IMG/VR virus record: IMGVR_UViG_3300025168_000775
Location: 1-21,833 of that record
Origin: a virus
Length of the DNA: 21,833 bases
Reading direction: 5' to 3' (one strand)
In this document: positions 13,801-20,431 of the stretch, piece by piece
Position numbering within the stretch: position 1 is the stretch's first letter
How the letters are laid out: each line of letters begins with the position of its first letter
Translations under genes and position numbers: made by a program
Notes under the pieces: model-generated
The model's input: only the letters and a program-made list of their open reading frames with translations
What the model was told of the DNA's origin: nothing
Database searches by the model: none

Positions 13801-15207
13801 ACGTATTATCTTTTAAGAGATTGTGCTACTGTTACTATAGTTAGAACCTCTACAACAACAACCGATCTAACTTTAAATGTAAGTTCTACATTAGCTAATG
13901 CATCTAGAGTGCAAGATACAAATACAGGTAAATGTTACACAGCTAATTCTACTACACAAGATACAGTAACTTATCCAACAGCTATAGGAGCAGTAACATC
14001 TCTTGGAGTTAATGATTGTCCATCTACACCTTGTACCACAACTCAATACTATAATTTACAACAGTGTTCTACAGGTAACACAGGATTTATTAGTGCACAA
14101 ACAACTGATCAAATAGCTTTATCAGTAAATGATATGGTGACTTCAGGCTCAACAAATGGACCGTTATATAAAGTGTTAGGAAATGCTACGAGTGGAAATT
14201 CTGTTGGAACTGTTTTTGCAAATGCAGCTACTGCTTGTCCTGCTTATTACACTTTGACTCAATGTTATACGAATCAGACAGGGTATAGAACTGATAACAC
14301 AACTACAGAAATTACATTATCAAATGGACGAAGAGTACAAGGTCCTAATGGTATGCCTTATACAGTTACAGGGACAGTAGGGTCAGGGTTAGCAAATATA
14401 GGTACAGTAACAGATACAGGTCAAACAGGTTGTCCAACAATTACAGGATCTACTCAATATTATCAATTAGAAAGATGTTCAGATAGTGTTACTGGTTTCT
14501 TATCACTACAAACAGTTAATGATATAAATTTAAGTACAAATGATGTAGTAGGTTTAGGTAGTGCATCAGGAGTTACATATCAAGTAACAGGTACTGGATT
14601 AGCAAATACAGGTACACAAGTTGGAGTTGTTGCAGATACAGGAAACACTAATTGTTTAACACCTGTTACACCACCAGTTGTACCGGGTACTACAACTTAT
14701 GCTAGATTTATATCATGTGACGATCCTACAGGTGCTATTATTAGTGTATCTAGTACACAATCTATAGGAACTTGGTGGGTTATTTCAGAAGTTGGTCAGT
14801 TTGAATGTTATAGATGGTTAGATAATACACAAGGAGTAAATCCTATTGAGTTAAATAGTTCTAACTTTAATTTTTACACAGTAGAGTCTACAGCTGGTGC
14901 TAATTGTAGTGACTGTCAATCTGTAGTTCCTCCTCCAGCTCCAGCACCTAGACCTCCATCACAAACTTGTTTTACGTTAAGTTTATTAAGATCGTCTACT
15001 GCTTTAAATCTATGTGATGTAGTTCCTACTACAGTGTATGCTAATAATTCTACACTTGCATCAGCATCAATTATATATTCTAATAGTGATTGTACTACTT
15101 TAGAATCAGTAGATAGGTATTTAGCATCTAGTATTGGAGCAGGTTATTACTTTTGGAACGCATCTGCACAAACATTAACAGGTTCATTTACTTTAAACTG
15201 TCCATAA
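10813..15207 (+). CDS. Large tail/adhesin protein with about ten Cys-containing C-terminal modules
   Basis: The largest gene in the window encodes 1464 residues. The first ~730 residues look like a baseplate or central tail protein: beta-rich with V-F-T-D-F-T-K-P-F-T-L-P-A (36-48), then a long mixed domain ending near E-L-L-N-E-T-I. From about 732 the protein changes to tandem modules of 55-90 residues, each opening with Y-Y-x-L-x-x-C (near 801, 879, 935, 998, 1079, 1145, 1216; variants at 1296 and 1386) and usually closing with a T-G-x-x-x-C-P-like turn. Thr, Ser, Asn and Cys are enriched. A Pro-rich linker (P-P-P-A-P-A-P-R-P-P) precedes the last module. The modules are probably receptor-binding or glycan-binding domains. 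Its stop overlaps a prolyl-hydroxylase-like gene. Tail location is confident by context; receptor binding is inferred. Confidence 0.75.
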   Translation: MSKFQLYIGSQRVELFKDESVSLTETIQDIKDVSKVFTDFTKPFTLPASDTNNKIFKHYYKFNIAQGFTFDARKKVSAKIELNTVPYKDGKIRLEGVDLENGKPKSYRITFFGNTVNLKDILGDDLINGLSWLSNFNLTYSANKIEEVMTTSTGYSPTIGGVQYNKAIIVPLISNTQRLYYSTTNRIPYNNADGTINSALGGNLYPTDNGSGTKTTDDIHGVLFEDLTYAIQIDLIVKAIEEEYTDIKFSDDFFNLTNGPDSYKKLYMLCQKKEGRPFEDMSVGERLITGFSTGINNNIVTSFAGISVFGLNPSQFITAKWTLTTGQAHPTFTAVLREGSEEVLRRKFIGGTSSTAIITQFLTNSEQGYNLTIETESAFDITSVLFEGSTPSGNTLSSQINTTIAVEVQKEFVVQQHLPNMKVVDFLTSLFKMYNLTAFELDGIIHVKTLESFYSSGSLRDITEFVDPQTLQIDKALPYREIEFKYDDTETTLAKQHFESNGVRWGAAKYIETGNLNSNDQKFDVVSNFAHLKYERIVSSIGSNTDIQWGFLANEKNEPFFQNAVVFIGDFVTLPTGNTLRFLSGTTSVGEIHDVTEYWMPSNTVERDSTVSKESIHFSVELSEWDSTASFTDTLFNKYHRFYIAGLFNSAKRLSKIKARLPKKFMLNYTLADTVIINQDRYKINSITTDLLSGSSQLELLNETINDATITQDDTGGEGGQTGVALTNVLTLFQCAAPNSTFESTLTLADLNLAVNIRVEDAAGNTYRVTGNNVPNTHTTKAVTSTGETGCPSGTTPPPTNYYGLRRCSDGATNLRTSTAVGSPSYQTTQQVFDSSSVKYVIENSSTADTVPSITIASTPSPVQLTCSGNSSGGTTHNYSLTPCCGGTVLFGFSSSNSLSGIRIYQNQSYTLAASNTSGAINIDLLNSGSCPISYYSLNSCSDGSFQHHARSVCSNLNNTQLTYNGTCYSVQNSTNTTGTVNLDTLNSCTCSNPNPTYYLLRDCATVTIVRTSTTTTDLTLNVSSTLANASRVQDTNTGKCYTANSTTQDTVTYPTAIGAVTSLGVNDCPSTPCTTTQYYNLQQCSTGNTGFISAQTTDQIALSVNDMVTSGSTNGPLYKVLGNATSGNSVGTVFANAATACPAYYTLTQCYTNQTGYRTDNTTTEITLSNGRRVQGPNGMPYTVTGTVGSGLANIGTVTDTGQTGCPTITGSTQYYQLERCSDSVTGFLSLQTVNDINLSTNDVVGLGSASGVTYQVTGTGLANTGTQVGVVADTGNTNCLTPVTPPVVPGTTTYARFISCDDPTGAIISVSSTQSIGTWWVISEVGQFECYRWLDNTQGVNPIELNSSNFNFYTVESTAGANCSDCQSVVPPPAPAPRPPSQTCFTLSLLRSSTALNLCDVVPTTVYANNSTLASASIIYSNSDCTTLESVDRYLASSIGAGYYFWNASAQTLTGSFTLNCP
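13006..15204 (+). repeat. Coding tandem repeat: YYxLxxC modules
   Basis: About ten diverged modules are visible at the protein level. The best conserved three (starting near 14047, 14245 and 14458) share Y-Y-x-L-x-x-C, then T-G-(F/Y)-x-(S/T), a strand with (I/L)-x-L-S, V-x-G/x, Y-x-V-x-G and G-T/V-V-x-x-x-G-x-T-x-C. At the DNA level the copies are clearly diverged, so the array is old or under strong diversifying pressure and is not a fresh duplication. Confidence 0.7.
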
Positions 15208-15821
15208 TGAAAGAAATAGATAACTTTATTTCACTTGAAGAGTCAAAATACTTAATAAATATGATTAATAAGTATGCAACTAAGTCTATGGTTGTTGGAA
15301 ATGGACAAAAATATACAGATTATAGTAGTCAAAGAACATCATACACATCTAATTTAGTATCAGATGACCCTACAGTTGAGTCTATACAGCTAAGAATTGC
15401 TAGATATTTAGGTATACCAGTTACAAAAGGTGAGGCTTTACAAGGTCAAAGGTATGAGAAAGGCCAATTTTTCAAGCCACATGTTGATTATTTTAGTAAG
15501 GATAGTTATGATAAGAACTGTTTAGCTAGTGGAAATAGAACATTTACTTTTATGTTATACTTAAATGATGACTTTACAGGTGGTACAACTAAGTTTCCAC
15601 ATATAAATCTAGAAATACAACCAAAAAAATGTAAAGGAGTGGTTTGGAATAATTTACAAAACGGAGTTATTAATGAATACATGCAACACAGCGGAGAAGA
15701 AGTAACTAATGGTGTAAAGTATATCATAACATCTTGGTGGCGTGAGAATATATGGAATAATAGTGAAGATCAAAAGGAATACGAAAAAAAACTAAAAAGT
15801 AGTCAATTAAGTATTATATAA
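15207..15821 (+). CDS. 2-oxoglutarate/Fe(II) oxygenase, prolyl-4-hydroxylase-like
   Basis: The 204-residue enzyme has the full set of family residues: G-Q-R-Y-E-K-G-Q-F-F-K-P-H92-V-D94 (the H-x-D iron pair), F-M-L-Y-L-N-D-D-F-x-G-G-T-T-K-F-P (115-131), distal His161 and Lys171 (V-K-Y-I-I-T-S-W-W-R), which should bind 2-oxoglutarate. These enzymes hydroxylate Pro or other residues using O2. The start is the ATG at 15207 in a TAATG junction; a TTG at 15153 would run back through the upstream gene. Its place directly behind the Pro/Thr/Asn-rich tail protein suggests that protein as substrate. That is inference; phage 2OG oxygenases also act on nucleic acid or host proteins. Confidence 0.85.
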   Translation: MKEIDNFISLEESKYLINMINKYATKSMVVGNGQKYTDYSSQRTSYTSNLVSDDPTVESIQLRIARYLGIPVTKGEALQGQRYEKGQFFKPHVDYFSKDSYDKNCLASGNRTFTFMLYLNDDFTGGTTKFPHINLEIQPKKCKGVVWNNLQNGVINEYMQHSGEEVTNGVKYIITSWWRENIWNNSEDQKEYEKKLKSSQLSII

Positions 15822-15825
15822 GTAT

Positions 15826-15978
15826 ATGTTAAACAATATAATTGATTTATTGCAAATAGTAAATGGTGAAACCGAGAACATAAAGTTTGCACAAGGCTCA
15901 AAATATCTACCTGATAATTGGAAAGATGGTTTAAAAATGGCTAAGAAAGCAGCTAAATGGGAATTAGATAAAAAATAG
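15826..15978 (+). CDS. Small unknown protein, 50 aa
   Basis: An ATG-started frame fills the gap between the oxygenase and tape measure genes with four and two bases to spare. The product has an N-terminal helix (N-N-I-I-D-L-L-Q-I-V), a G-S-K-Y-L-P-D-N-W-K-D-G-L segment and a Lys/Ala-rich C-terminal helix (M-A-K-K-A-A-K-W-E-L-D-K-K). There is no family I recognise. Codon use matches the neighbours and the spacing is gene-like, so it is probably expressed, perhaps as a minor tail or assembly factor. Confidence 0.6.
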   Translation: MLNNIIDLLQIVNGETENIKFAQGSKYLPDNWKDGLKMAKKAAKWELDKK

Positions 15979-15980
15979 AT

Positions 15981-17636
15981 ATGGCAAGAGAAAAGGATAT
16001 AGTATTAAAAGCCACCTTAGACAGTGAACAAGCTGAACAAGGTTTAAAAGACTTATCTCAAGATACTAAAGCGTTAGAAACAAACATGGATGAGCTAGAT
16101 GGTGCTGCTGATAAAGCCACTGGCGGAATGATTTCTGGTTTTACTAATGCTAAAAAAGCTATTGTTGGAGCTGTAAAGAGTATTAATACATTTGGTAAAG
16201 CAATTAAAGCAGCAGGAATAGGATTACTAATTGCAGGAATAGCAGCAGTTGCAGCAGCTTTTACTAATTCAGAAGAAGGACAAAACAAGTTTGCAAAATT
16301 AATGACACAAATAGGTGTTATTACAGGTAACGTGTTAGATATTATGGAAGATCTAGGTAAATCTATTTTAAGCCTAGGTAAATCATTTGTAAAATTAGTA
16401 AAGGGAGATTTTGCAGGTGCAAAGGAAGCTTTTAGTGAAGTTACAGAAAGTATTGGAGAAGCAATCGATGGAGTTAAGAACTTTGGAGAAGAAACAAGAA
16501 AAGAAATAAAGATAGCAGGCGATTTAGCAGATGCTAGAGCTAGAGCAGATAAGATTGAAAGAAGATTAATAGTTGATAGAGCTAAAGCAGATAAAGAAAG
16601 AGCTGACTTATTAGAAAAAGCTGTTGATAAAGATAAGTTTACAACAGAAGAACGTATTAAGTTTCTAGAGGATGCTAGTAAATTAGAAGAAGAAATTACT
16701 GATAAAGAAATTAATCTAGCTAAAATTAGATTACAAGCAAGAGTACAGGAAAATAAGCTATCAGGTTCTACTAAAGAAGATCTACAAGAGGAAGCAGAAC
16801 TAAGAGCACAGGTTATTCAACTAGAAACCTCTAGATTAACAAAGCAAAAGGAAGTAACGTCTCAAATTATTGGTTTAAGAAACGAAGAGAAGACAGCTAA
16901 AGAGACATTTATAAATGCAGAGCGAGAAGCATTAGCACAAAGTGAAGATGAGAAGATTGCTTTATTAATATTAAAGGAGCAAGAAAAATTTGATGAACTA
17001 GTTAAAAAAGCAGAAGAACTTAAACAGCCAACTGAAGATCTAGAAAAAGCTAAATTAATATCAATTCAGAAAATAAAAGACGAAGCTGCTGCTGTAGCTG
17101 ATAAGAAACAAAAAGAAGCAGATCAAAAGATGTTAGATCAACAACAAAAGACTGCAGATCTAGCAAAGAAGATAGAGAAGTCTAAATTAGATGCAGCAAT
17201 AGAGTTATCAGCATTAGGAATTGGTTTAATGGTAGAAGGATCTAACGCAGCTAAAGCATTAGGTATAGCAAATGCAATAATATCCACTTATTCAGGTGCA
17301 GCACAAGTTTTAGATGACACAGAACTACCTTTGTTTGCTAAGATAGCAGGAGTTGCAACTGTATTAGCTACAGGGTTTCAACAAGTAAGAGCAGTACAAC
17401 AAACACAAATACCAGTACTAAACGTAGGAGGTGTAACAGCTGGTGGAAATAGTGCACCAGTACCACAAATACAACCACCAAACTTTAATGTTGTAGGAGC
17501 ATCACCAATAAATCAATTAACTGCTGCAATATCTAGTCAGCAATCACAACCTATAAGAGCTTACGTTGTAGCTAATGATGTTACTACTGCTCAAAGCATT
17601 GATAGAAACATAATAAAAACATCAGGACTAGGATAA
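15981..17636 (+). CDS. Tail tape measure protein
   Basis: The 551-residue protein has the usual tape-measure composition. An N-terminal helix set (L-D-S-E-Q-A-E-Q-G-L-K-D-L-S...) is followed by a Gly/Ala-rich hydrophobic segment at about 73-95 (K-A-A-G-I-G-L-L-I-A-G-I-A-A-V-A-A-A-F). A long charged coiled coil runs from about 170 to 400, a second hydrophobic segment lies around 402-470, and the Gln/Pro-rich tail is less structured. It sets tail length and may cross the host membrane on DNA ejection. Using roughly 0.15 nm per residue, it predicts a tail of about 80 nm, which suits a siphovirus-like particle. The frameshift chaperone-like gene is 7 kb upstream instead of adjacent. Confidence 0.85.
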   Translation: MAREKDIVLKATLDSEQAEQGLKDLSQDTKALETNMDELDGAADKATGGMISGFTNAKKAIVGAVKSINTFGKAIKAAGIGLLIAGIAAVAAAFTNSEEGQNKFAKLMTQIGVITGNVLDIMEDLGKSILSLGKSFVKLVKGDFAGAKEAFSEVTESIGEAIDGVKNFGEETRKEIKIAGDLADARARADKIERRLIVDRAKADKERADLLEKAVDKDKFTTEERIKFLEDASKLEEEITDKEINLAKIRLQARVQENKLSGSTKEDLQEEAELRAQVIQLETSRLTKQKEVTSQIIGLRNEEKTAKETFINAEREALAQSEDEKIALLILKEQEKFDELVKKAEELKQPTEDLEKAKLISIQKIKDEAAAVADKKQKEADQKMLDQQQKTADLAKKIEKSKLDAAIELSALGIGLMVEGSNAAKALGIANAIISTYSGAAQVLDDTELPLFAKIAGVATVLATGFQQVRAVQQTQIPVLNVGGVTAGGNSAPVPQIQPPNFNVVGASPINQLTAAISSQQSQPIRAYVVANDVTTAQSIDRNIIKTSGLG

Positions 17637-17652
17637 AATACATTATACAATT

Positions 17653-18498
17653 ATGAAGATCATAGAATTAATATTAGATGAGAATTTAGAATTTAATGGA
17701 GTTGACGCAATATCAATTGTAGAAAATCCAGCTATACAAAGTAATTTTGTAGCATTAAAAGACGAGCAAGTAAGATTAGCGGAAATATCAAAAGATAAAA
17801 GAATGTTATTAGGAGCAATACTAATTCCTAACAAACCTATTTTAAGAAACGGAGAAGAAGAAGACTATTATATTTATTTTAGCAAAGATACTGTTGAAAA
17901 AGCAAGTCAAATGTATTTAAAAGAAGGCAATCAACACAATGCATCTTTAGAACATGAGTATTCATTAAAAGGATTAACGTTAGTAGAGAGCTGGATAGTA
18001 CAAGATGGTGTGCATGATAAGAGTAGGTTGTATGATAATACAAAAGACGTGCCAATTGGTACATGGATGGGAGCAATAAGAGTAGATTCAGATGAAGTAT
18101 GGAAAGATTACGTAAAAGAGGGTGTTGTAAAAGGTTTTTCAATAGAAGGTTATTTTGCAGATAAAGCCGATTCACCAAATGAAACAATAAATGACTTATT
18201 AGCTGAGCAACAGTTGAGTAATATAAAGAATTTATTAGTAGAGTTAGAAACAAAAGTAATAGATGATGAGTTTGCTATTATAGATGATAGGTTAGCTTAT
18301 AGTTCAGAGGATAAAGCTATACTAGTAGCTTCTAATATAGGATGTGAAGGTGTACATGAACATGAAGTTGAAGGGAAAACATGGTACATGCCTTGTGAAC
18401 AACATGAATTAAAGAAACCTTGCTATGATGGATACGAAATGTATGGTTGGAAAATGAAAAACGGTAAAAAGGTCCCTAACTGTATACCACAAAAATAA
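17653..18498 (+). CDS. XkdF-like prohead protease with Cys/His-rich C-terminal extension
   Basis: The 281-residue product starts with I-E-L-I-L-D-E-N and S-I-V-E-N-P-A-I (21-28), the standard opening of XkdF-like phage serine proteases. Candidate catalytic parts are His95/His101 (Q-H-N-A-S-L-E-H-E-Y-S) and Ser163 in V-V-K-G-F-S-I-E-G-Y-F, after G-T-W-M-G-A-I-R-V (136-144). It would mature the scaffold and capsid. Beyond residue ~220 is an added region: C231-E-G-V-H-E-H, W-Y-M-P-C248-E-Q-H, then C257-Y-D-G-Y-E-M and G-K-K-V-P-N-C277. The Cys/His spacing looks like a metal-binding knuckle. It lies upstream of scaffold and capsid genes, fitting the role. Confidence 0.78.
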   Translation: MKIIELILDENLEFNGVDAISIVENPAIQSNFVALKDEQVRLAEISKDKRMLLGAILIPNKPILRNGEEEDYYIYFSKDTVEKASQMYLKEGNQHNASLEHEYSLKGLTLVESWIVQDGVHDKSRLYDNTKDVPIGTWMGAIRVDSDEVWKDYVKEGVVKGFSIEGYFADKADSPNETINDLLAEQQLSNIKNLLVELETKVIDDEFAIIDDRLAYSSEDKAILVASNIGCEGVHEHEVEGKTWYMPCEQHELKKPCYDGYEMYGWKMKNGKKVPNCIPQK

Positions 18499-18502
18499 AA
18501 TA

Positions 18503-18640
18503 ATGGCTAAAAAATTCTACACTGCCGCGGAAATACTTAAAAAAAAAGTAACAAGGAAAGGTGTGCATGCTAAAACTAAAACAAGTAAGTTAAAAGCAAG
18601 CAAGCATTATAAAAAAACTTATAAAGGTCAAGGAAGATGA
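18503..18640 (+). CDS. Small basic protein, 45 aa
   Basis: The product is almost all Lys, Arg, Thr, Ser and Gly: an opening F-Y-T-A-A-E-I-L-K-K-K-V, then R-K-G-V-H-A-K-T-K-T-S-K, then S-K-H-Y-K-K-T-Y-K-G-Q-G-R. I associate the K-G-V-H-A-K-T-K-x-S-K ... Y-K-G-Q-G-R pattern with tiny proteins near capsid genes of Bacteroidota phages. It may bind nucleic acid or help capsid assembly; no function is known to me. Its TGA overlaps the next ATG as ATGA. Confidence 0.66.
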   Translation: MAKKFYTAAEILKKKVTRKGVHAKTKTSKLKASKHYKKTYKGQGR

Positions 18641-18786
18641 AAAAAACTAATAGAAAAAATCCTTATCCATCTTACTCTAGTCCTATAAGATCAACGAGAG
18701 GATGTTTGTGTGATGATAATACTTACCATCCTAGATGTTGCGATGGTACAATTTGGGCTCAAGGAGTAGGAAGAACTGAAACCTAG
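18637..18786 (+). CDS. Small Cys-cluster protein, 49 aa (CLC...CC motif)
   Basis: The product has a basic N-terminus (K-K-T-N-R-K-N-P-Y-P) and a compact core R-G-C-L-C-D-D-N-T-Y-H-P-R-C-C-D-G, followed by W-A-Q-G-V-G. Four Cys in C-x-C and C-C pairs within 14 residues, plus a His, suggest a zinc knuckle. I have the impression of similar C-L-C...C-C-D-G...A-Q-G-I-G peptides next to capsid genes in Bacteroidota phages. The gene is coupled to the basic protein by ATGA and sits between protease and scaffold. Function is unknown. Confidence 0.66.
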   Translation: MKKTNRKNPYPSYSSPIRSTRGCLCDDNTYHPRCCDGTIWAQGVGRTET

Positions 18787-18827
18787 TCTAAAAACATAAA
18801 AAAAAAACTATATAATATTATAAAGAT

Positions 18828-19412
18828 ATGAAAGCAATTGATACAATTACTAAAATCAAAACTTTGTTAGGCATGGAATTGTCTGAGAACAAAGCTGCAG
18901 AAGTAGAAGTTAAAGCTGAAGAAGTTGTTTTAGCTACTATGAATCTGGAGAACGGTACCGTACTAGAAAGCGAAGAGTTTACTAAAGGCAATGAAGTTTT
19001 TATTGTTACAGAAGACGAACGAGTTCCTGTACCTATCGGAGAATATCAGCTCGAGGATGGTAGAATGCTAGTTGTTACTGAAGAAGGAATCATTGACAGT
19101 TTAACCGAAGCAAATGAAGAAGAAGCTAAGGAAGAAGAAAAAACTGAAAATGAAGAATTAGGTAACGAGTATCCTACAAAAGAAGAGTTTGACGCATTAG
19201 TTAAAAGAATAGATGAACTAACTTTAAGTTTATCAGAATCTAAAACTAAACACGAGGAAGAAGTAACTGAACTAGAGACTCAGTTATCTGAGTTACCAGC
19301 AGCTAAGCCTATTACACATAGTCCTGAAGCTAAAGCTAAAGAAGTAGAGTTTCAATTTAGTTCAAATAGAGCAGAAACTTCTCTAGATAGAATAATGAAA
19401 AAATTAAGTTAA
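18828..19412 (+). CDS. Capsid scaffolding protein candidate
   Basis: This 194-residue acidic protein has a beta-type middle (V-L-A-T-M-N-L-E-N-G-T-V, G-N-E-V-F-I-V, V-P-V-P-I-G-E-Y-Q-L-E-D-G-R-M-L-V-V). A Glu/Lys-rich linker (about 94-112) and a coiled coil (about 116-155) follow, and a C-terminal basic helix ends R-I-M-K-K-L-S. An acidic coiled coil with a basic terminal helix immediately upstream of the capsid gene and downstream of the protease is the classical scaffold arrangement. The L-x-N-G-T and G-x-Y-x-L-x-D-G-R blocks recur in Bacteroidota phages as I recall. It would be cleaved and expelled during head maturation. Confidence 0.7.
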   Translation: MKAIDTITKIKTLLGMELSENKAAEVEVKAEEVVLATMNLENGTVLESEEFTKGNEVFIVTEDERVPVPIGEYQLEDGRMLVVTEEGIIDSLTEANEEEAKEEEKTENEELGNEYPTKEEFDALVKRIDELTLSLSESKTKHEEEVTELETQLSELPAAKPITHSPEAKAKEVEFQFSSNRAETSLDRIMKKLS

Positions 19413-19437
19413 TATAAATTTTTAAAATAAAAATAAA

Positions 19438-20361
19438 ATGAGTAAACCTACAATTACAACAACCTATGCCGGACAAAGCGCGAAAAAATATATAGCGGCG
19501 GCATTACTTTCAGGAACTACACTAGATAATGGTGGAGTAACTGTTATGCCAAACGTAGCACATAAAAGTGTTATACAAAAGGTAGCCGCATCTGGCTTAA
19601 TAAAAAATTCCACTTGCGATTTTGACGATCAAGGAACTATTGCAATTACGGAAAGAATTCTTACAACAGAAGAATTTCAAGTTAACGTTAAATTTTGTAC
19701 AAAACAATTTGTTGATTCTTGGGAATCAGCTGAATTAGGAGTTAGTGCATTTACAAATATGCCTTCAAGATTCTCAGACTTTATTATTGCAAACTTTGCA
19801 GATCAAATTGCTGCTTCAGTTGAAACTAATATATGGACGGGGACCAACGGAAACGCGGGAGAAATTGATGGGTATGAAACATTATGGGCTGCTGATGGTG
19901 ATGTTATTGATGTAGCAAACCCTGCTGCTATTACTGCTGCAAATGTTGTAGCAAAAATGGGAGCAACTGTAGATCTATGTCCTAACACTATTTATGGTAA
20001 GGATGATCTTAAGTTATATGTTTCTAAAGATGTAATGAAGAACTATATTAGAGCTTTAGGTGGTCTTGCCTTAGGTTTTGGTGGTGGTTACGAAAACAAA
20101 GGACAAATGTGGTATGGCAATCAACAATTAACGTTTGATGGAATTCCTATCTTTATGGCATCAGGTATGTCTACAAACACAATGGCTTTAGCTCAAACTT
20201 CAAATCTTTACTTTGGTACTTCAGTACTAAGCGATATGAACGAAGTTAGAGTTATTGATACTTCTGAGACGCTAGGAGATAGAAATGCAAGATTTATTTC
20301 TAGATTTGCTTACGGCATTCAATACGGTTTAGGAGCTGAAATAGTTCTTTATAACGCATAA
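19438..20361 (+). CDS. Major capsid protein (HK97-fold)
   Basis: The 307-residue protein has the flow of an HK97-type capsid: a short N-arm, an E-loop-like region around F-D-D-Q-G-T-I-A-I-T-E-R-I-L-T-T-E-E-F-Q-V-N, and a long spine helix (M-P-S-R-F-S-D-F-I-I-A-N-F-A-D-Q-I-A). A P-domain strand pair follows, and the A-domain includes K-L-Y-V-S-K-D-V-M-K-N-Y and L-T-F-D-G-I-P-I-F-M-A-S-G-M, the latter typical of capsids. The terminal segment is G-L-G-A-E-I-V-L-Y-N. Third codon positions include more C and G than the neighbours, as expected for a very highly expressed gene. The A-rich leader before the ATG (AAAATAAAAATAAA) is the strong type for Bacteroidota. Confidence 0.85.
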   Translation: MSKPTITTTYAGQSAKKYIAAALLSGTTLDNGGVTVMPNVAHKSVIQKVAASGLIKNSTCDFDDQGTIAITERILTTEEFQVNVKFCTKQFVDSWESAELGVSAFTNMPSRFSDFIIANFADQIAASVETNIWTGTNGNAGEIDGYETLWAADGDVIDVANPAAITAANVVAKMGATVDLCPNTIYGKDDLKLYVSKDVMKNYIRALGGLALGFGGGYENKGQMWYGNQQLTFDGIPIFMASGMSTNTMALAQTSNLYFGTSVLSDMNEVRVIDTSETLGDRNARFISRFAYGIQYGLGAEIVLYNA

Positions 20362-20380
20362 TTAAAAGAGTTAATAATCC

Positions 20381-20415
20381 AAGTAAAAAGGAGGTGTAAA
20401 AGCCTCCTAATACTT
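20381..20415. terminator. Intergenic hairpin between capsid and tail-tube-like genes
   Basis: AGGAGG (20389-20394) pairs perfectly with CCTCCT (20403-20408) over an 8-base loop, and the outer AAGTA (20381-20385) pairs with TACTT (20411-20415) across a small internal loop. Rightward transcripts have no T tract after it, so it may attenuate or protect capsid mRNA. Read leftward it is followed by five T, which would make a working antisense terminator. Confidence 0.55.
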
Positions 20416-20431
20416 ACAAAAATTAAAAAAT

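Noticed and set aside
13006-15204. Diversity-generating retroelement target
   Set aside because: The Cys-module array is variable-looking, but there is no reverse transcriptase, template repeat or C-type-lectin-like C-terminus in the window, and the repeats are not near-identical.
15153-15206. Upstream TTG start for the oxygenase gene
   Set aside because: It would overlap the tail gene by 55 bases, and the ATG at 15207 forms the TAATG junction used elsewhere and starts right at the family N-terminus.
17879-18253. 124-codon minus-strand ORF opposite the protease gene
   Set aside because: Its translation is a Leu/His-rich, low-complexity sequence typical of the complement of A-rich coding DNA. 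The plus-strand gene covers it entirely with a recognisable protein.
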